NCBI GenBank assembly: GCA_019916065.1
Contig: CM034241.1
Coordinates: 25,166,340-25,230,339, forward strand
Length of the DNA stretch: 64,000 nucleotides
Direction of reading: 5' to 3'
Source: Vitellaria paradoxa
Taxonomy: Eukaryota > Streptophyta > Magnoliopsida > Ericales > Sapotaceae
Part shown: piece after piece, positions 11,837 to 24,860 of the stretch
Position numbering within the stretch: the first letter of the stretch is position 1
Layout: each line of letters begins with the position of its first letter
Made by a program: the position numbers and the translations under genes
Notes under the pieces: generated by a model
Database searches by the model: none
What the model saw: only the letters and a program-made list of their open reading frames with translations
Told to the model about the DNA's origin: nothing

Positions 11837-14470
11837 ATGGATAAAAGCTGGATAAACTTAGAGATCAAGTGAATGAGAAATACTGAGTAGGAGTTAATGC
11901 ATTCATTGGATTTGTTACTACAAGTGTTGGATTGGATGGAAAGATATGGTGTCCATATGTGAATCGCATGAATGTTTCTTACATTGACATTAGCTTAGTG
12001 AGGTACCATTTGTACTTGAAAGGAATCTCACCAACACATACAACTTGGGTACATCATGCGAAGACATTACTACTACTTTGTCAAATCTAGAAACCAATGT
12101 CCTAGAGATGATGTGATGATATTGAAGAAAGAATGGTGATGGGTGATAGAGAAAATATTGATGGCTTCCTGAAAATGATGATACATTATAGGAAAATGAG
12201 GATGAGTTGTCTGATATGTTGGACGATATTTATTTTAGGAATATTAAGAATGAAAATGATACAAAAGGAATACTTGATGACATAGAAGTTGATAATATCC
12301 TAAAATTTAGCAAGTTGCTAGATGAGGCTAAATGTGAGCTTTACCTAAGTTGTAAAGAATACAATGTATTATGATTTGTTGTCACTATCATGCATGCAAA
12401 GGTGATGTTGAAGTGGAGCAACAAGTCTATGGACTATTTATTTCAAATATTAACGAAACTTTTGCCTAAATCTTATGAGGAGGTTATGTGGAATCTTTAT
12501 GAGTCTAAGAAATTGTTACATGATCTGAGCTTAGCGTACGAGTGTATTGATATTTATAAACATGACTACGCACATTTTTGGAAGGTGAATATAGATCTTA
12601 ATGTATATCTTATACGTAAGATGCCTAGCTATAAGGCACAAGGTGGAAGGGCAAGAAAAAAAAAAAACACACAAAGTGCTACGATACTTCCCACTTACAC
12701 CAAAATTAAAAAATTATAATATCTAGGAAAATAGCTCCAGCTATGAGATGGCATAAGGAGAAACAAGTGGATGATGGAATATTGTGGCATCCTGCTAATG
12801 GTGAAGAGTGGAAGAATTTTGATTGGATGCATCCTAAATTTGTAAAGGAATCAAGAAATCTTAGGCTAGGCCTAGCATCCGATGGTATAATCCCTTTGGA
12901 AATATGAGCAATTTATATAGTATGTGGCCTATCATAGTTACACTATATAATTTTCCACCATGGAAATGTATGAAGGATTAATTTTGCATGATGTCCTTAC
13001 TTTATCTAGGACTAAATGTGCCAGATTGAAATATTGATGTTTATATGTGACTGTTAATTGATGAGTTAAAGGATTTGTAGGAAAATTGTGTGTGCACTTA
13101 TGATGCATCATTGAAATAGACCTTTCAAATCTATGCATCTGTTATGTGGACTAGTAATGACTTTCCAGCTTATGGTAGTCTATTACAGTGGATGACAAAA
13201 GCATATATGGCTTACCCTAATTGTAATGATGATCATCAAGACAATCATTGGGAGGCAAGATTGGGTATATAGGTACTTATCATTTTTTTCCTAAGGACCA
13301 TCCGTGGAGAAAGAACAAGCTTTTCAATGATAAGCATGAGAATCAACCAAAGTCAAGGGTTTTAATTGGTGAGCACATATTTAAACAAGTGTCAGAAATG
13401 GAGGTATGAGCCACATGGGAAGTATCCAAACAATCTTAAGAAACAAAAATTGATGAGCAAATCTCATGATAATAGTAATGCACGGAAATTGAATTGGAAT
13501 TAAAAAAAAAAGTATTCTTTTCGGGTTACCATATTGGAAATATCTCAATCTCAGACACTACCTTGATGTTATGCACATAAAGAAAAATATATGTGATAGT
13601 TTACAATTGGCACATTGTTGAGCATTCCTAGAAATTACCCCTAAAACTCGAATAGATTTAAAAGATATGAAAATTAGAAAAACCTTACACTGTAAAGAGT
13701 GTTTTGATGGGAAACTTGTAATGCCTACCGGGTTGTTCACATTGTCTCCGTAAGAGAGAAAAATTTTCCTGAATTTCTTACAATTTATCCAGTGTCCAGA
13801 TGGATATACAATAAATATTTCCAGATGTGTCAACATAAGGGATGGAAGGTTGTTGGGTCTTAAAAGTCATCTTTGTCATGTTCTTTTACAAAAACTGCTT
13901 TCAGTTGAGTTGTAGGGATGCATTAATAAGGATATTTGTGCTCTATTATTTAAGTTAGGAAATTATTTCTAGAACTGTGCTATAAGATAGTGAAGATAAG
14001 GAACTTTCGAGAATTAAAGGAGCGTATAGTTATTATCCTTTATAAGTTAGAAAATATTTTTCCTCCCACATTCTTTGATGTCATGGTCCATCTACCTATT
14101 CATTTACCCCACGAGGCCAAACTTGGGGGCCAGTGCAATATCGACGGATGTACCCAACAAAAAGGTATACTTTCAATTTGATTACCTTGCCTTATGTTAT
14201 GAGGTTAAGTTTGTCCTTAGAACATAGTTTTAATGCATCTCACTCATTTTCACATTAAAGGTTTCTTGGAACATTAAAACTTTTGTCATAAGTTAAGCGA
14301 ATCCAAAAGGTTCAATTGCAAAGGCATATACCATGAAAGAATGTCTTAAGTTTTGCTCAATGTATCTTGATGAGATTGCGATCGTATTTAATAGAAAAGA
14401 ATGGAATGATGATGGTGGGGAATGCTGGCTTATCCCAAGTGCAGGAGTCAAGTGTAGCAAAATAAACTAG
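11837..14470 (+). pseudogene. TNP2-like CACTA transposase (TNPD type), decayed
   Basis: TNP2 proteins cut and move CACTA elements in the nucleus. Recognisable blocks appear in the family order. The MDKSWINLEIK head of the transposase-associated domain is near 11837. SNKSMDYLFQILTKLLP and the ESKKLLHDLSLAYECIDIY block are at 12400-12570. Then come APAMRWHKE, NFDWMHPKFVKESRNLRLG and a MSNLYSMWPIIVTLYNFPPW-like run at 12740-12960. DELKDL, SNDFPAYGSLLQW and the histidine-rich linker follow, then YLNLRHYLDVMHIKKNICDS at about 13540-13600, ENIFPPTFFDVMVHLPIH at about 14050-14110 and AKAYTMKECLKFCSMYLDE near 14320-14380. Many stops and frameshifts separate the blocks, so no functional product is expected. 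The longest open piece is 12390-12719. It belongs to CACTA1. Confidence 0.85.
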
Positions 14471-15330
14471 TTTTAATTCGGGTCAAGTCCATGGAGAGTT
14501 AGATTCAATTTCTTGATTTTAATTGATTAGGTGATGACTTAGGGTGACACTTGTGTTAGGTTAATTTTAATCACTTTAGGTGGTTAAAAAGAAAGGAAAA
14601 TCCAAATTTTAGTTTGCTTGATTGATTTGGTTTGGATTAAAATTAATTAAAGTAAAAGAAACAAAAATAAAAGTTCAGTATTTAAAGGCAATAAAATAAA
14701 AAAAGAAATTAAAATTCTAGAATGTAAAGAATAGTATTTAAAAGTGGTATTGAAAGTGCTTGGAACATGAAAGAACTTGACCCCAAACAAATTCCAATGA
14801 TAGTATATTGGTGGGGAAGTTTGAGCTTGATATTTGTGACCTAATTACCAATCCCTAGTGGTAAAAGGCTGGGAGATTTAGCAATGGAAGTGTGACTTTA
14901 TTGGGATGGCCCTTGGAAGGTTCTAGAAGACATGGACAGCCTTTCTTTTAGTTTGGTTGCCCATATGTTTGATGAAATTCTCCAATGGTCTTGTGGTGCA
15001 CTTTAGCCCACTTTTCTTGGACTTTGGGCTACCCATTCACCTAGGCACTATTCTTATGCATCATTAATATTTCTTTGGCCTTTTTTTGGGGGGGGGGGTT
15101 TAGAACTTGAAACTCATAAACAACACCTAAACACAAGAGTGAGATAAAATAAGCTAAGACCGGGCATTTTAATAAGTAAAAACATGTAATTGGCATGTTT
15201 AAAAGACATAAAATCATATAATATGACATGCCAATCAGTGATCATGACCATGGGTTGGCAATGACCACGGGTTGGCAATGTTTACCTAGAATTTTCACCT
15301 AATTCTTTTGATGTCACAACCCCCTGACAT
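14450..15330 (-). mobile_element. Possible old gypsy-like solo LTR inside CACTA1
   Basis: The left edge (GAGTCAAGTGTAG, TAGTTTTAATTCGGGTCAAG, TCCATGGAGAG) resembles the PBS-proximal end of the two gypsy LTRs at 29446 and 34186, including the CAAGTGCAAGAGG and TCCACAGGGA-type words. TNP2 homology breaks off at its left side. It contains a poly-G run at about 15090-15100. Terminal dinucleotides and a target duplication were not established. Confidence 0.3.
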
Positions 15331-15934
15331 TCATTTTAAGGAGTGAGAGATGGCTCATTAGTTTGTCCTTTACAAGTTTTAAAATGGACCCATATTTGGA
15401 GTATGTTTTTTCATATATCTTTTTCATTAGAAAATATTACGTAACATAATTGTAGTTATATTTTGTATTACATATTTGCTTCATTTAATAGAGAGCATAA
15501 ACACATTTTGGAGAGTGAAAGTACAAAGGACATCATGGAGAGACAAATGGAGTTATTTCCTACTTAGTTTAAATGTCAAGTAAGATATAGTTGAATGATC
15601 AATTTTTCTTAATTATTCGTGTAGTTGATTTGAACTATACCTGATGTGCATCATTTTACACAATGTAGATGAATCAATTGAGATCTCAATAATTGTTAAT
15701 AACTCTTACTAATTGTTAACTAACATTGATTGTTTCTTATTAAATAGATTATTAGAGTTAAGGCTCCTCCATTTTTAGAGTCCTATAAAAACATTTATTG
15801 GAGCCAAAAAAAAAAAAAACTACTTTCATCTAAAATCCCACCAAAATTACGTACGTTCAAATCTTTATTTTTTTTAAAATTATTTTTTATATTTATTTCT
15901 TAGGAAGATAACTTGTAATTATTTTTCCACATAT

Positions 15935-16165
15935 CACTACTAGAAAAATAGGTATTAGCATTGGGTTAATTTAGGCAACCACCAAAAGCAGTCGCTATTA
16001 GTATATTAGCTACTATTTTTTGCGGTCATCTGAGTACTGGTTGCAAAAATTTGCAACTTGATTATCCACGACAATTAAACTTGGGTGACTGCTTTGGCGA
16101 TCGCTAAAGATATTATTAGCGACTGCTTTTGGCAGTTGTTAAGGTGACTGCTAATAGTCTCCTTA
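15935..16165 (+). repeat. CACTA2 left terminal inverted repeat and subterminal repeats
   Basis: The CACTA tip is followed by alternating copies in both orientations of GCAGTCGCTATTAG, GGCGATCGCTAAAG, GCGACTGCTTTTGGCAG and related words. Such clusters are the binding sites for the small CACTA protein in characterised elements. Confidence 0.8.
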
Positions 16166-16483
16166 AAATCTGAGTAGAATCTCTTTATCTCCTCCCTTTC
16201 TTATTTTCCTTTTCTTCTCCCTTTCTCTTTTTCCCTCCCTTACGCACCCTTTGTTCCTGTGCTGCCCACCTAGCTCCCGTTGTCGGAGTCCGTCGCCGTT
16301 GCCTTCTATCACCGGTAACCTCTTCTCCTTTCCTTCTTTGCCTCTCTCTTTCTCTCTCTTTCTCTTTGTTTGTGTGTGTGTGTGTGTAAATGACCTTTTT
16401 TTTTTAATTTGTTTTGCTGATTTTTTTTTTTTGAGATTAACGGAGAGATCTTTCAATCTTTTCTTCTCTTCCTCCTCAGGTAT

Positions 16484-16514
<31 letters not shown>

Positions 16515-18120
16515 TCTATTTTTTTTAATTCCTGTGACCATAGTCTTGCGGAGTTTGATGATGCATGTTGATTGATAAGTTGTTTGTTGTAAATTTTTTT
16601 TATGTATATTGTTTTTATTTTTTTATTTTTTATTTTTATTAATGTAATGTTGGGAAAGTTGATGTTGTGGATTTATAATTTGATGTAATTTTTTATATTT
16701 TCAGTATATTGCTCAATCTATTTTTTTTTTTTTTGTACTGTTGTATGAATGCATGTGATGTTTTGGTGGTAAGATTGGGTGAAGAGGTTGTAAAATGTGA
16801 CTGAGGTTTGTTTTTGGGTTTTTGGGTCTGGCAATGGTAGTATCAGTGGCAATGCAGTGACAGTGGCTTAGAAAAATACTTTTAAATAAAAAAAGAAAAT
16901 TTTGACAAATTATAAAGGAGTGAATGTTTAATTACTTTTTATTGAACTAAAAATTTGAAATTATAAGGGAGTGAATGTTTAATTTTTTTAAATTCAAAAA
17001 TATATTTAAATTCAAATTTTTAAATTAAAATTAATTCCTAATAAAATATTATTTTTTTGTTAAGTTATATATATTATTACCATTCATTAAAACAACTATA
17101 AAAATAATGTTAAAAAAATTAATTTTTGACAAAGTATTCATTAAACAATTATAAAATTAATTTTAAATAGAAAAAATATTGAACTAACATATTTGGAATT
17201 ATAAATACACGAATGTTTAATTTTTTTAAATAAATTAATTAATGTTACATTAGTTAAATTAAATTATGATATTCACTATTTTAAATAATAATATTAAAAA
17301 TATTACAATTAGGTAAATAATAATATTAAATTAATAAAATATTATTATTAGTTAAAATATTAAATAATGAATTATAATATTGATAATATAATAAATTATT
17401 TTAAATTAACTTAGTTAGATTAATATCGTGATGGCTATATCAAATTAGCTAAACTATTAAAAATATTAGTATTATTTAAAATATTAAATAATAATTTGAC
17501 TAATATTATAATAAATATGTATGTATTACTAAACTTTCATTAATATTAAATTAAATATTATAATATTAAATTGCAATATTACATTAGTTCAATTATAATA
17601 TTAAATTATAATATTGAATAATATTAAATTAATTGAATTAATAACATTAGTTCAATTATAATATTAATAGTAATATTAATTTATAATAAAAATCAGTAAT
17701 AATAAAAATAGTAGTAGTATTAGTTTATAATAGAATTAATAAATAACAATAATAAAATACTAATAGTTAAATTAATAACTAATAAACAAATCCCCTAATA
17801 ATTGAACCCAATCCAATCAATTAATTACAGTAGATATAGTAAAATGAATTGTTGATTAGTTTATTTTATTGCCGATTCGTTATTAATTTATTTGTAGTTA
17901 ATTAGTTTATTTGTATCATATGTTTTTGTTGTTGAAGATTTTTATTTTTAGTTAATTTACTTAAGTATTAACTTTTTAATTTGTTTCAATTTTGAATTAC
18001 GAAATTCAAAATTTAAATCAGAATAATACATAAACCCGCAACGGAAAATTTAATTTTAATTCAAATATTACAATAATAATAACAATAATTAAATACTAAT
18101 AGTTAAATCGATAATAATAT

Positions 18121-18640
18121 ACAAATCGTTAATCTTACTTGGCCCCAATCCAGTATCTTTCCTGGACCCAATCTAATCTAATATTATTAATATAAGAAAA
18201 TTAGGTAAAATAATAATATTATAATTAGATAATTAGTAATAGTTAATTAATAATATTTAACTAGTTAAATTCGTAACTATTACACAAACTCCTAATCGTA
18301 CTTGGGCCCAATCTAATCTAATGTTCATAATATAAGAAAATTAGGTAAAATAATAATATTATAATATTATAATTATGTAATTAATAATATTAAATTAGTT
18401 AAATTAATAAGTAATACATAAACCGTTAATCTTACTTGGGCCCAATTCAATATCTTTCGTGGGCTTATTCCAATCTAATATTAACAATGTAAGAAAATTA
18501 GGTAAAATAATAATATTATAATATTATAATTAGGTAATAATAGTTAACTAATAATATTTAATTAGTTAAATTAATAACTAATATACAAACTCCTAATCTT
18601 GTCTAAGCCCAATCTAATATCTTATTTCGGCCCTGTTCAA
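18121..18640 (+). repeat. Tandem array of ~135-165-bp units within CACTA2
   Basis: The word TAATCTTACTTGGGCCCAAT and close variants start units near 18121, 18284, 18419 and 18583. Each is followed by AGAAAATTAGGTAAAATAAT and AT-rich sequence. A weaker fifth relative lies near 17790. No coding. Confidence 0.7.
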
Positions 18641-19349
18641 TATATTACTCGGGCCTAGTTCAATTAATCGTAATTCAAATTAAATCCAAATAATTTAATA
18701 ATAATCCAATATAATTTAATATATTTGTTACTTAGGTTTAATTTAATATTTGTATTGTTAATTAGATAGTCGATATATAAACCAATGATAGAAATTAAAC
18801 TTTGAAACAAATTAAAACTGCTTTACTTTATTCATTTGCATGCGCTAGTGAAACCTAGAACTATTTAAGAATCTTATACGCCACCCATTTGGTCATTCTT
18901 AGGTGATGATTTGGTCTTCGACTAAGTTCATTGTTCTTGTGATGAACACGCGGGGATTGACGTACGTGATTTTTGAATTGTTCAGCTCAAACAGTTAGAG
19001 AATGCAATTATCTATCTTGTCTTCAACAACTCATGTAATATACAATGTTAGATGGAATTTCGGTTGATGTCCTGTTGTTCTCTGGGTGCATACACAGAGT
19101 ATAATTGATGTCGTTTCTACGTCGTGTACTTAAAGAACCACATGGACATGCTGCCAAAATTTTGTCTAACTAAGGGATGAAGGCATCGAGTTATTGAGTG
19201 CAATTTAGATCGTACATTCTCAAATGAGATAGGACCAACCACCCTGTAGTAAGAAGGTAAAGTTTAATATTAGGTGACTTGCATAATGCATGATCCCTTG
19301 GGCTAATTGTGCCTCTTCATTTCGGGACTTTGCAAAAATAATTAGCGAG

Positions 19350-20450
19350 ATGGACAAGAGTTGGATTGATTTGTAGGATAGAATGCCTACAAAATATATA
19401 GAGGGTATTAATTAATTCATCGCATTCACTAATAGGTTTCGCAGTGAGTACATCGGTTATCCTTGTAGGAAATGTATAAACCGGTATTACTACACATGGG
19501 AGCCCGTCAGAGAGCATTTGATTCATAATGTGTTCTTGAAGTAGTACAAGTATTGGAATGTCCATGGGGAAGAGTATGCCCCCTCTTGCTAGAAAGAAAC
19601 AGTTGATCTGTGTTGTAGGATTATTGTACTTATCGGTAACACAATTTGATCTACGTTATAGGAGACACATAAATGAGTTCAAACAGGACATGCCTCGTGC
19701 AACAGATAGTCAAATTCAGATGTCCCATTATCAATTGTTTCACGACTCATTTAAGAAATACGTACATATTAAATATTTACATGTAGTTTTATATGTCCTA
19801 TCACATTATTTTAAATTTGTATTCAATTAATACATGAACTGTGTATGTTTACAATTTATGAAGCACTAGCGATTCTGTGTTGATTGATAAAATGAACTAG
19901 TTATCTAATGGTCTCTATATGACGACTCGACATTACACAACTTGCAACATCAATGGATTTTAATTTTGTATCAAGCAGGTAGACGACAGGTGGGCTACGT
20001 AAAATAATGGCATCGATTGTCTATCTGTCAACGGTGGTTACTACTATGGCTAATTGAACGATATTATTAAAGTCGTATATAATTGTAGTTTGAGATTTCT
20101 ATTGTTCAAGTGTGATTGGACCGATTCTATCCGTGGGGTTAAAACTGATAAGTACTAGTTAAATTGATAAACTTTAACAATTGTTATACCAAGATGCGCG
20201 AATACAACATGAACCCTACATACTGGCGTCGATGGCAGAGCAAGTTTATTATGTCGAAGATCCAGCTAATCTTAACTGGCAAATTGTAGTTAAAATGCGA
20301 AAATGGGGTGTATCAAATTGAATGCAATGAGCTAGATATTAATGCATTCGCCCAACAAGCTCTTAACTAGGATGTAATCGTCCAACATGAGGAAGATGTT
20401 AATTAGGTTAGGGAGACTGTCAAAGAAGATACTATTGACTTACATGACTA
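19350..20450 (+). pseudogene. TNP2 remnants of CACTA2 (N- and C-terminal parts only)
   Basis: At 19350 the frame reads MDKSWIDL, then YIGYPCRKCINRYYYTW and VREHLIHNVFLK, the zinc-coordinating transposase-associated domain (C-x2-C, HLI). Near 20220-20400 it reads ASMAEQVYYVEDPANLNWQI, VVKMRKWG and ELDINAFAQQALN, the usual C-terminus of TNP2. The central catalytic part, present in CACTA1 at 12400-14400, is missing between them, and several in-frame stops are present. This points to an internally deleted, transposase-defective element. Confidence 0.7.
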
Positions 20451-20549
20451 ATAAAGGGTTACACACTTTTTTATTCAAACAAAATTTATTTTAAATATTT
20501 ATTTTTTTGAAATTATAATAAATATATCTTGTGAACATGTACGCAGATA

Positions 20550-23500
20550 TGTTCAGACACTCTAGGAGGAGATCTGATCCTTGGACGATGATTGAGCGTC
20601 TCAGCTTATCCTATGCAAGTAGTAGCTCGACAGACGCTATCCCGCCATCACCTTTTGCGTCGATGTCTCCTTTGACACACAATTAGGCACCTTTAGTGTC
20701 TAACCATATAGCGGTAGGTATAAATTGTTTGTTTAAGATATTTTCTATCCGTTAAAATTTTTTCTTTCAACTCATTAAACAAATTATTTTGTATGCAACA
20801 GATTCTCCCACTTCGAGCGGCCTTCGAGGTTTGGTAGAGGCCCTTCGAAAGCATTATCGCACTAGAATTGTGGCATACAGTGGATGATTGTGGATTGGGA
20901 CAGCATACCTCACTCGACTGGGTGTGCCGAACGATCCCACATCTTGTAGATCGGAGACATAGTTTGGAATTCGATTAGATTCTCGTTGACCACTCTTGAT
21001 TAAGATGCCATCTGCCTGACTCATTCGAGGGCCTCTAGGCTGAGGTGTATGTAATACGCCGAGCTTTTGAATTAATGTAAGTATATGGTTTTGATGTATT
21101 TTGGAAGTTAAGATATGTTAATTTAATGGTACAGGTCATTAATGGTGTTTAGAGTTGAAAACTTTGAAGGAGATGGGTTATGCAGTCAAAAGTGACATTT
21201 TGGCTAAGTGTTGGAAAATGGGGGGAACCTTGGGCGCCCACCTAAAAGAGCTTGTGTGCCCAAGGCACAGTGGATTTGACAGACAAGTGTTGCTCTGCAA
21301 TTTTCAGTCGAGCCTCACCCTATTAACACCTATACCTAGCTAGGGGTGATGGGAAACCTGAAGATTACTGTTAAGGGACTTTAAAATATTGTTATATATA
21401 TATATGGTTGATTTGATGCAAGAGAGAGAGAGAGAAGTTGCTTGGGAGAGGGAAAATTGGGTGAGAAGCAAAGAGGAAGAACAAGGAGAAGAACAAGACC
21501 ACTGGGTAGAGATTTCAAGGTAGGTTCTTCCACCCTTCATGAAATCCAAATTCCTTTTACAAGATTGTAATTAGAACCCTAAGAAACCTTCCTATGTAAT
21601 TTATTTGTAGTTTGGATCAAGGAGGGAGGAGATTGAGTCCATCAAAGTTTGAGGGTTTGGAAGCTCAAGATACCTTTTTGTTGATCCATCTTCTTACCAC
21701 TTGAGGTAGGGATTTGTTGCCTCATTCTCACATATGTGTTGTGTAACAAGGAGTAGATTATCATTAGAAAACCCTCTTTAAGTGTTGATTTCATGTATGG
21801 AAGAAAATGGGAGTTATACACATGTATATATATACATATAGGTTGAGAGAGTGAATGGGGTGTTTTGAGCCATAACTTGACTTGTAGTAAATGAAAACTC
21901 AAATTTTTTATTTTGTTTGGGGCCTAAGAACCTTGTGTTGATGTTAGAAACTTAAGATTTTAAGTATTTTTACATTAACTTGGTCAATTGGAGGTCTCAA
22001 GGGTGAAAAGCCATGAAACCAAAAAATAGATTCTGGAACCCAAAACTTGGCCCAAGCTGTGGGCACACGAGGGGGACACAGTCGGGCGCCCAAGACATAA
22101 GTGCCATGGGCGCCCAAGCCCCTTGGGCGCACGGCTGAGTGTCAGCTAGGGCGCCCACCGAGCCCGGGTCACTTTTCCTAACTTTGTTTAGTTTAACCTC
22201 CTACCTTAGACTTATGAAAGTTTTGGTGACATGTTCTTATGTGAAACTTTTTCTTGATTAATTGCATGGATTTTAAAAGGGAAAATGATCTTTAAAGAGT
22301 GATTAAAGATTGGTTATCTTAAGTTAATGGGACTCAACTTGCAAGGGTGATTGAATGTTACTTGAATTGCATGAATTAGAAGATTACTTTGAGATTAAAG
22401 TCTTAACCAATTAGAATTGTTATTATGCCTTGATGTAAACTAAACGTTGAAGTTTATGAACTTGTGATTGATTAAATAAAATGTGACTTGACAAAAGGGA
22501 ACTCATGTTCATAATATTGAAAAATGTTAAATGTTTAATGATACTTGATCAATGTTGTTATGTGATGAATCGTGGGATGAACCAAAATGTGGATATGTGT
22601 TGTGGAAAAGTATATGAGGTTGAATGTGAATCTATGAATGATGAAATGTTATGTGATGAATGATTGTTTGTGTGCAGGGGTCGTGGTGGGGTGCGGAAAT
22701 AGGAAAGGTGTAGAGAGTACCCTCGGGTTGAGAGTCCCAGAACTTGCGCAGGGTTTGGTGTCAATGCCAGTGGGTTAGTAGCCTACAACATTGGGTGTGT
22801 TTTAGCTCCTCGTGGCCCTGGACGGCGATCCTAAACAACGACATCGATTTATCATTTCCGTTGGGTATTGGCCCATAAAAGACGATAACGTGTATGCACC
22901 CATCCCCTGATAACTTGTGTGATTGTGGTTGTGCAATGTGATGATGAATGGTTGATGATGTGAATACGATTACTTGATTGAGTATTGTTCGAATGATAAA
23001 ATATTGTTGAAATGTGAATGGAATTGAAGTTTGAATCGCAAAACTTAAACATTAACCAAAATTTAAAATCATAAACTTTGGCATTGTTGAATGAACATAT
23101 ATTTCCACTTATTTTGACATGGCTATGTTAATGATATGTTATGACTCTAGAAAGTGTTAAAATGGCTAACCTTACTTGAGATGCATTGCATGGTTAGATT
23201 GCATACCATATATGTTTGCTTGAGACATCGTGGGCACAAGTGGACTCGTGCTCACGTCCCTACAGATTTTGATGTAGGTACAAGCGATAACAATCAGGTA
23301 GGCTAATGAGGTTGGACTAGGAGGTTATGCATGAGCTCAACCAAGCTTAGCAAAGCTCTTGGTCATCTAGTTTAAATATCTTTTGGGATTGTAATATTGT
23401 ACACTTCTAAACTTTTTCGATTTGGTTGTAATGGCCTTAAGGCCTAAGTTATGTAATTTGGGAATGGTGTATAGAGTATGTGACCTAGCAATAGTCAAGG

Positions 23501-24860
23501 TTAAACTTATGTTATCCTATTTTATGTTTTGGGCTCACTAGCTTACGTTGCGTTGCTCTAATCATGAGATTGGTTATGTTAGTGCATGTGGTGTGTGTTT
23601 CTCACTCACCCCTCGGGTCATGAGATCCGGGGTGTGACAGTGTAGGCACCTAAATATATTTTCATGTATCATAATTTGCTATACACCATACGTGGTGTCT
23701 GTGTTGCAACATATATTGAACAATATTCTATAATTTGTCATTTTCAGGCTACTGTGATTGGAGTTCCTCTAGACTTATTGGATGTTTGTTACGGTAAGTG
23801 CCGGAAGATGTGGAAAACCATCAGAACAATGTTAAGTTTAGCCATTAGAAGGGCCATGAGACTGACCTTGACAATCTTCAGCGGGCCTCGTCAGGCATCT
23901 TCCCCCCACCAATGGGTTGAGCTTATCAACTACTGGTTAAGCGAGGAGGCATAGGTAAGTACATTGCAATGTGAATTTTTTTCTTAAGTTTTTAAGGTAT
24001 AAAGCATAACTTACAAAAGCTAATCGATAAGAAATGAAAACAAGAGGCAACCGAGAGGAACTCATGGAACCGAGGGATGTAGGGTCCCAGGCATAAGGAG
24101 AAGACTCGACAATTTATGCAGGTCCGCCACAAGGTAAAACATTAGCCTAGCACCCAAACATTTCATTTATTTTCATGTTATACGATAATAAACTATTAAC
24201 ATATAATTTTCCATTCAACAGTTGGAGGAGCGGGGCCAGAGGGCTGATCGGATGGCTATCTGGTTAGAGACTCGCAATGAGAATTCACTAGAGGTTCAGG
24301 CCATTTGAGTAATTAAGGTTTTATTTTGGCCAATGAGTATATTCAAATTTCCTTTACATAATTTTATTATTTATCTTTCTTATCCATATTGTCTTATCTC
24401 TCTTAGGCTTAGTTTGAGGCATGCCTGGCTAAGCTGTCGGCAGATGAGAGAGAGTCTAAGGCAAGGAGGGATAAGACAATCCACTCTATCGATGGATATG
24501 ATGGCCACAGATACACGCTTACGCAGGGCATGGGCATTCCACACTGGTCTATCGCACGAGCGGAGGCATCTGTAGCTAGCTTATCTTAGGCCAGATGCCG
24601 CGATGAAGACCTGCTCCAGACCTTCCATGTGGAGATGGATGCGGGAGAGGTATTGCTTCGAGTGGAGATGATAGCCGAGATAGAGAGGTGCTTATCTTAG
24701 AGTTAGAGCCATCCTCCCTATTTTTATGTTAAAAATATTAATTTTTGTATTTATAACTAATTGAAATCTTATAAATTTATTTGTGTTCTATTGTCATTTG
24801 CTTATTATTTCATTGTAGGACTCGAACGATGGCGACTGGCCCTCTTGGATTGAACTTAGG
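20550..24860 (+). pseudogene. TNP1-like gene of CACTA2 (plant Ptta/En/Spm transposase family), interrupted
   Basis: The family (PF03004 type) encodes the second CACTA protein, which binds subterminal repeats. Visible pieces are a Ser/Pro-rich exon (MFRHSRRRSDPWTMIERL, at about 20550-20700) and a piece ending near 21070. Next comes an exon after a TTTTCAG acceptor near 23747, with CYGKCRKMWKTIRTM and SPHQWVELINYWLSEEA, the diagnostic P-x-x-W-x-x-L-x-x-W-x-S-E-E-A block. Further exons after introns carry LEERGQRADRMAIWLETR (about 24222-24290) and ACLAKLSADERESKARRD (about 24420-24480), then SIARAEASVASLS and a leucine-rich, probably coiled-coil end to about 24700. Stops in several exons and the 2.6-kb LTR-A insertion in an intron mark it as dead. 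Confidence 0.65.
21076..23639 (+). mobile_element. LTR-A copy, apparently solo LTR, inside CACTA2
   Basis: It runs from TGTAAG to GTGTGACA, 2564 bp, with TG...CA ends shared with the copies at 32087-36318 and 53900-56166. Landmarks in order are GTGACATTTTGGCT, GGGCGCCCA-rich segments (about 21230 and 22080-22160), an (AG)n run at 21421-21434, GGACTCGTGCTCAC at about 23240, and CACTCACCCCTCGGGTCATG near the end. No gag-pol follows, and TNP1 sequence flanks both sides. A clean 5-bp duplication is not visible (ATTAA against GTGTA), so the left boundary, which coincides with a GTAAGT-like donor, may be off by some bases. Confidence 0.7.

Larger units (their letters stand above)
9440..15934 (+). 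mobile_element. CACTA1: CACTA (En/Spm) transposon, left portion
   Basis: It begins CACTACAAAAAATAGC, a classic CACTA terminus, after TCA. Subterminal words such as GGTCGCTAAAGA, TTGGTAGCCAAAAG and GACCAAA alternate in both orientations from 9470 to 9740. A decayed TNP2 transposase follows at 11837-14470. The stretch from about 9750 to 11830 is AT-rich and unassigned. The right terminus was not found: CACTA2 is inserted at 15935, and the sequence beyond it runs quickly into a gypsy element. Residues resembling a further TNP2 segment (EHKHILESES) occur near 15490-15540. Confidence 0.75.

Noticed and set aside
15085..15105. Poly-T/poly-G run as a G-quadruplex or regulatory site
   Set aside because: It is a single homopolymer pair with no repeated G-tracts nearby, so a quadruplex is not supported.
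16163..16487. Overlapping Lys/Glu-rich and Ser/Phe-rich open frames
   Set aside because: They are translations of a CT/GT-rich low-complexity leader of CACTA2, open on both strands because of composition.
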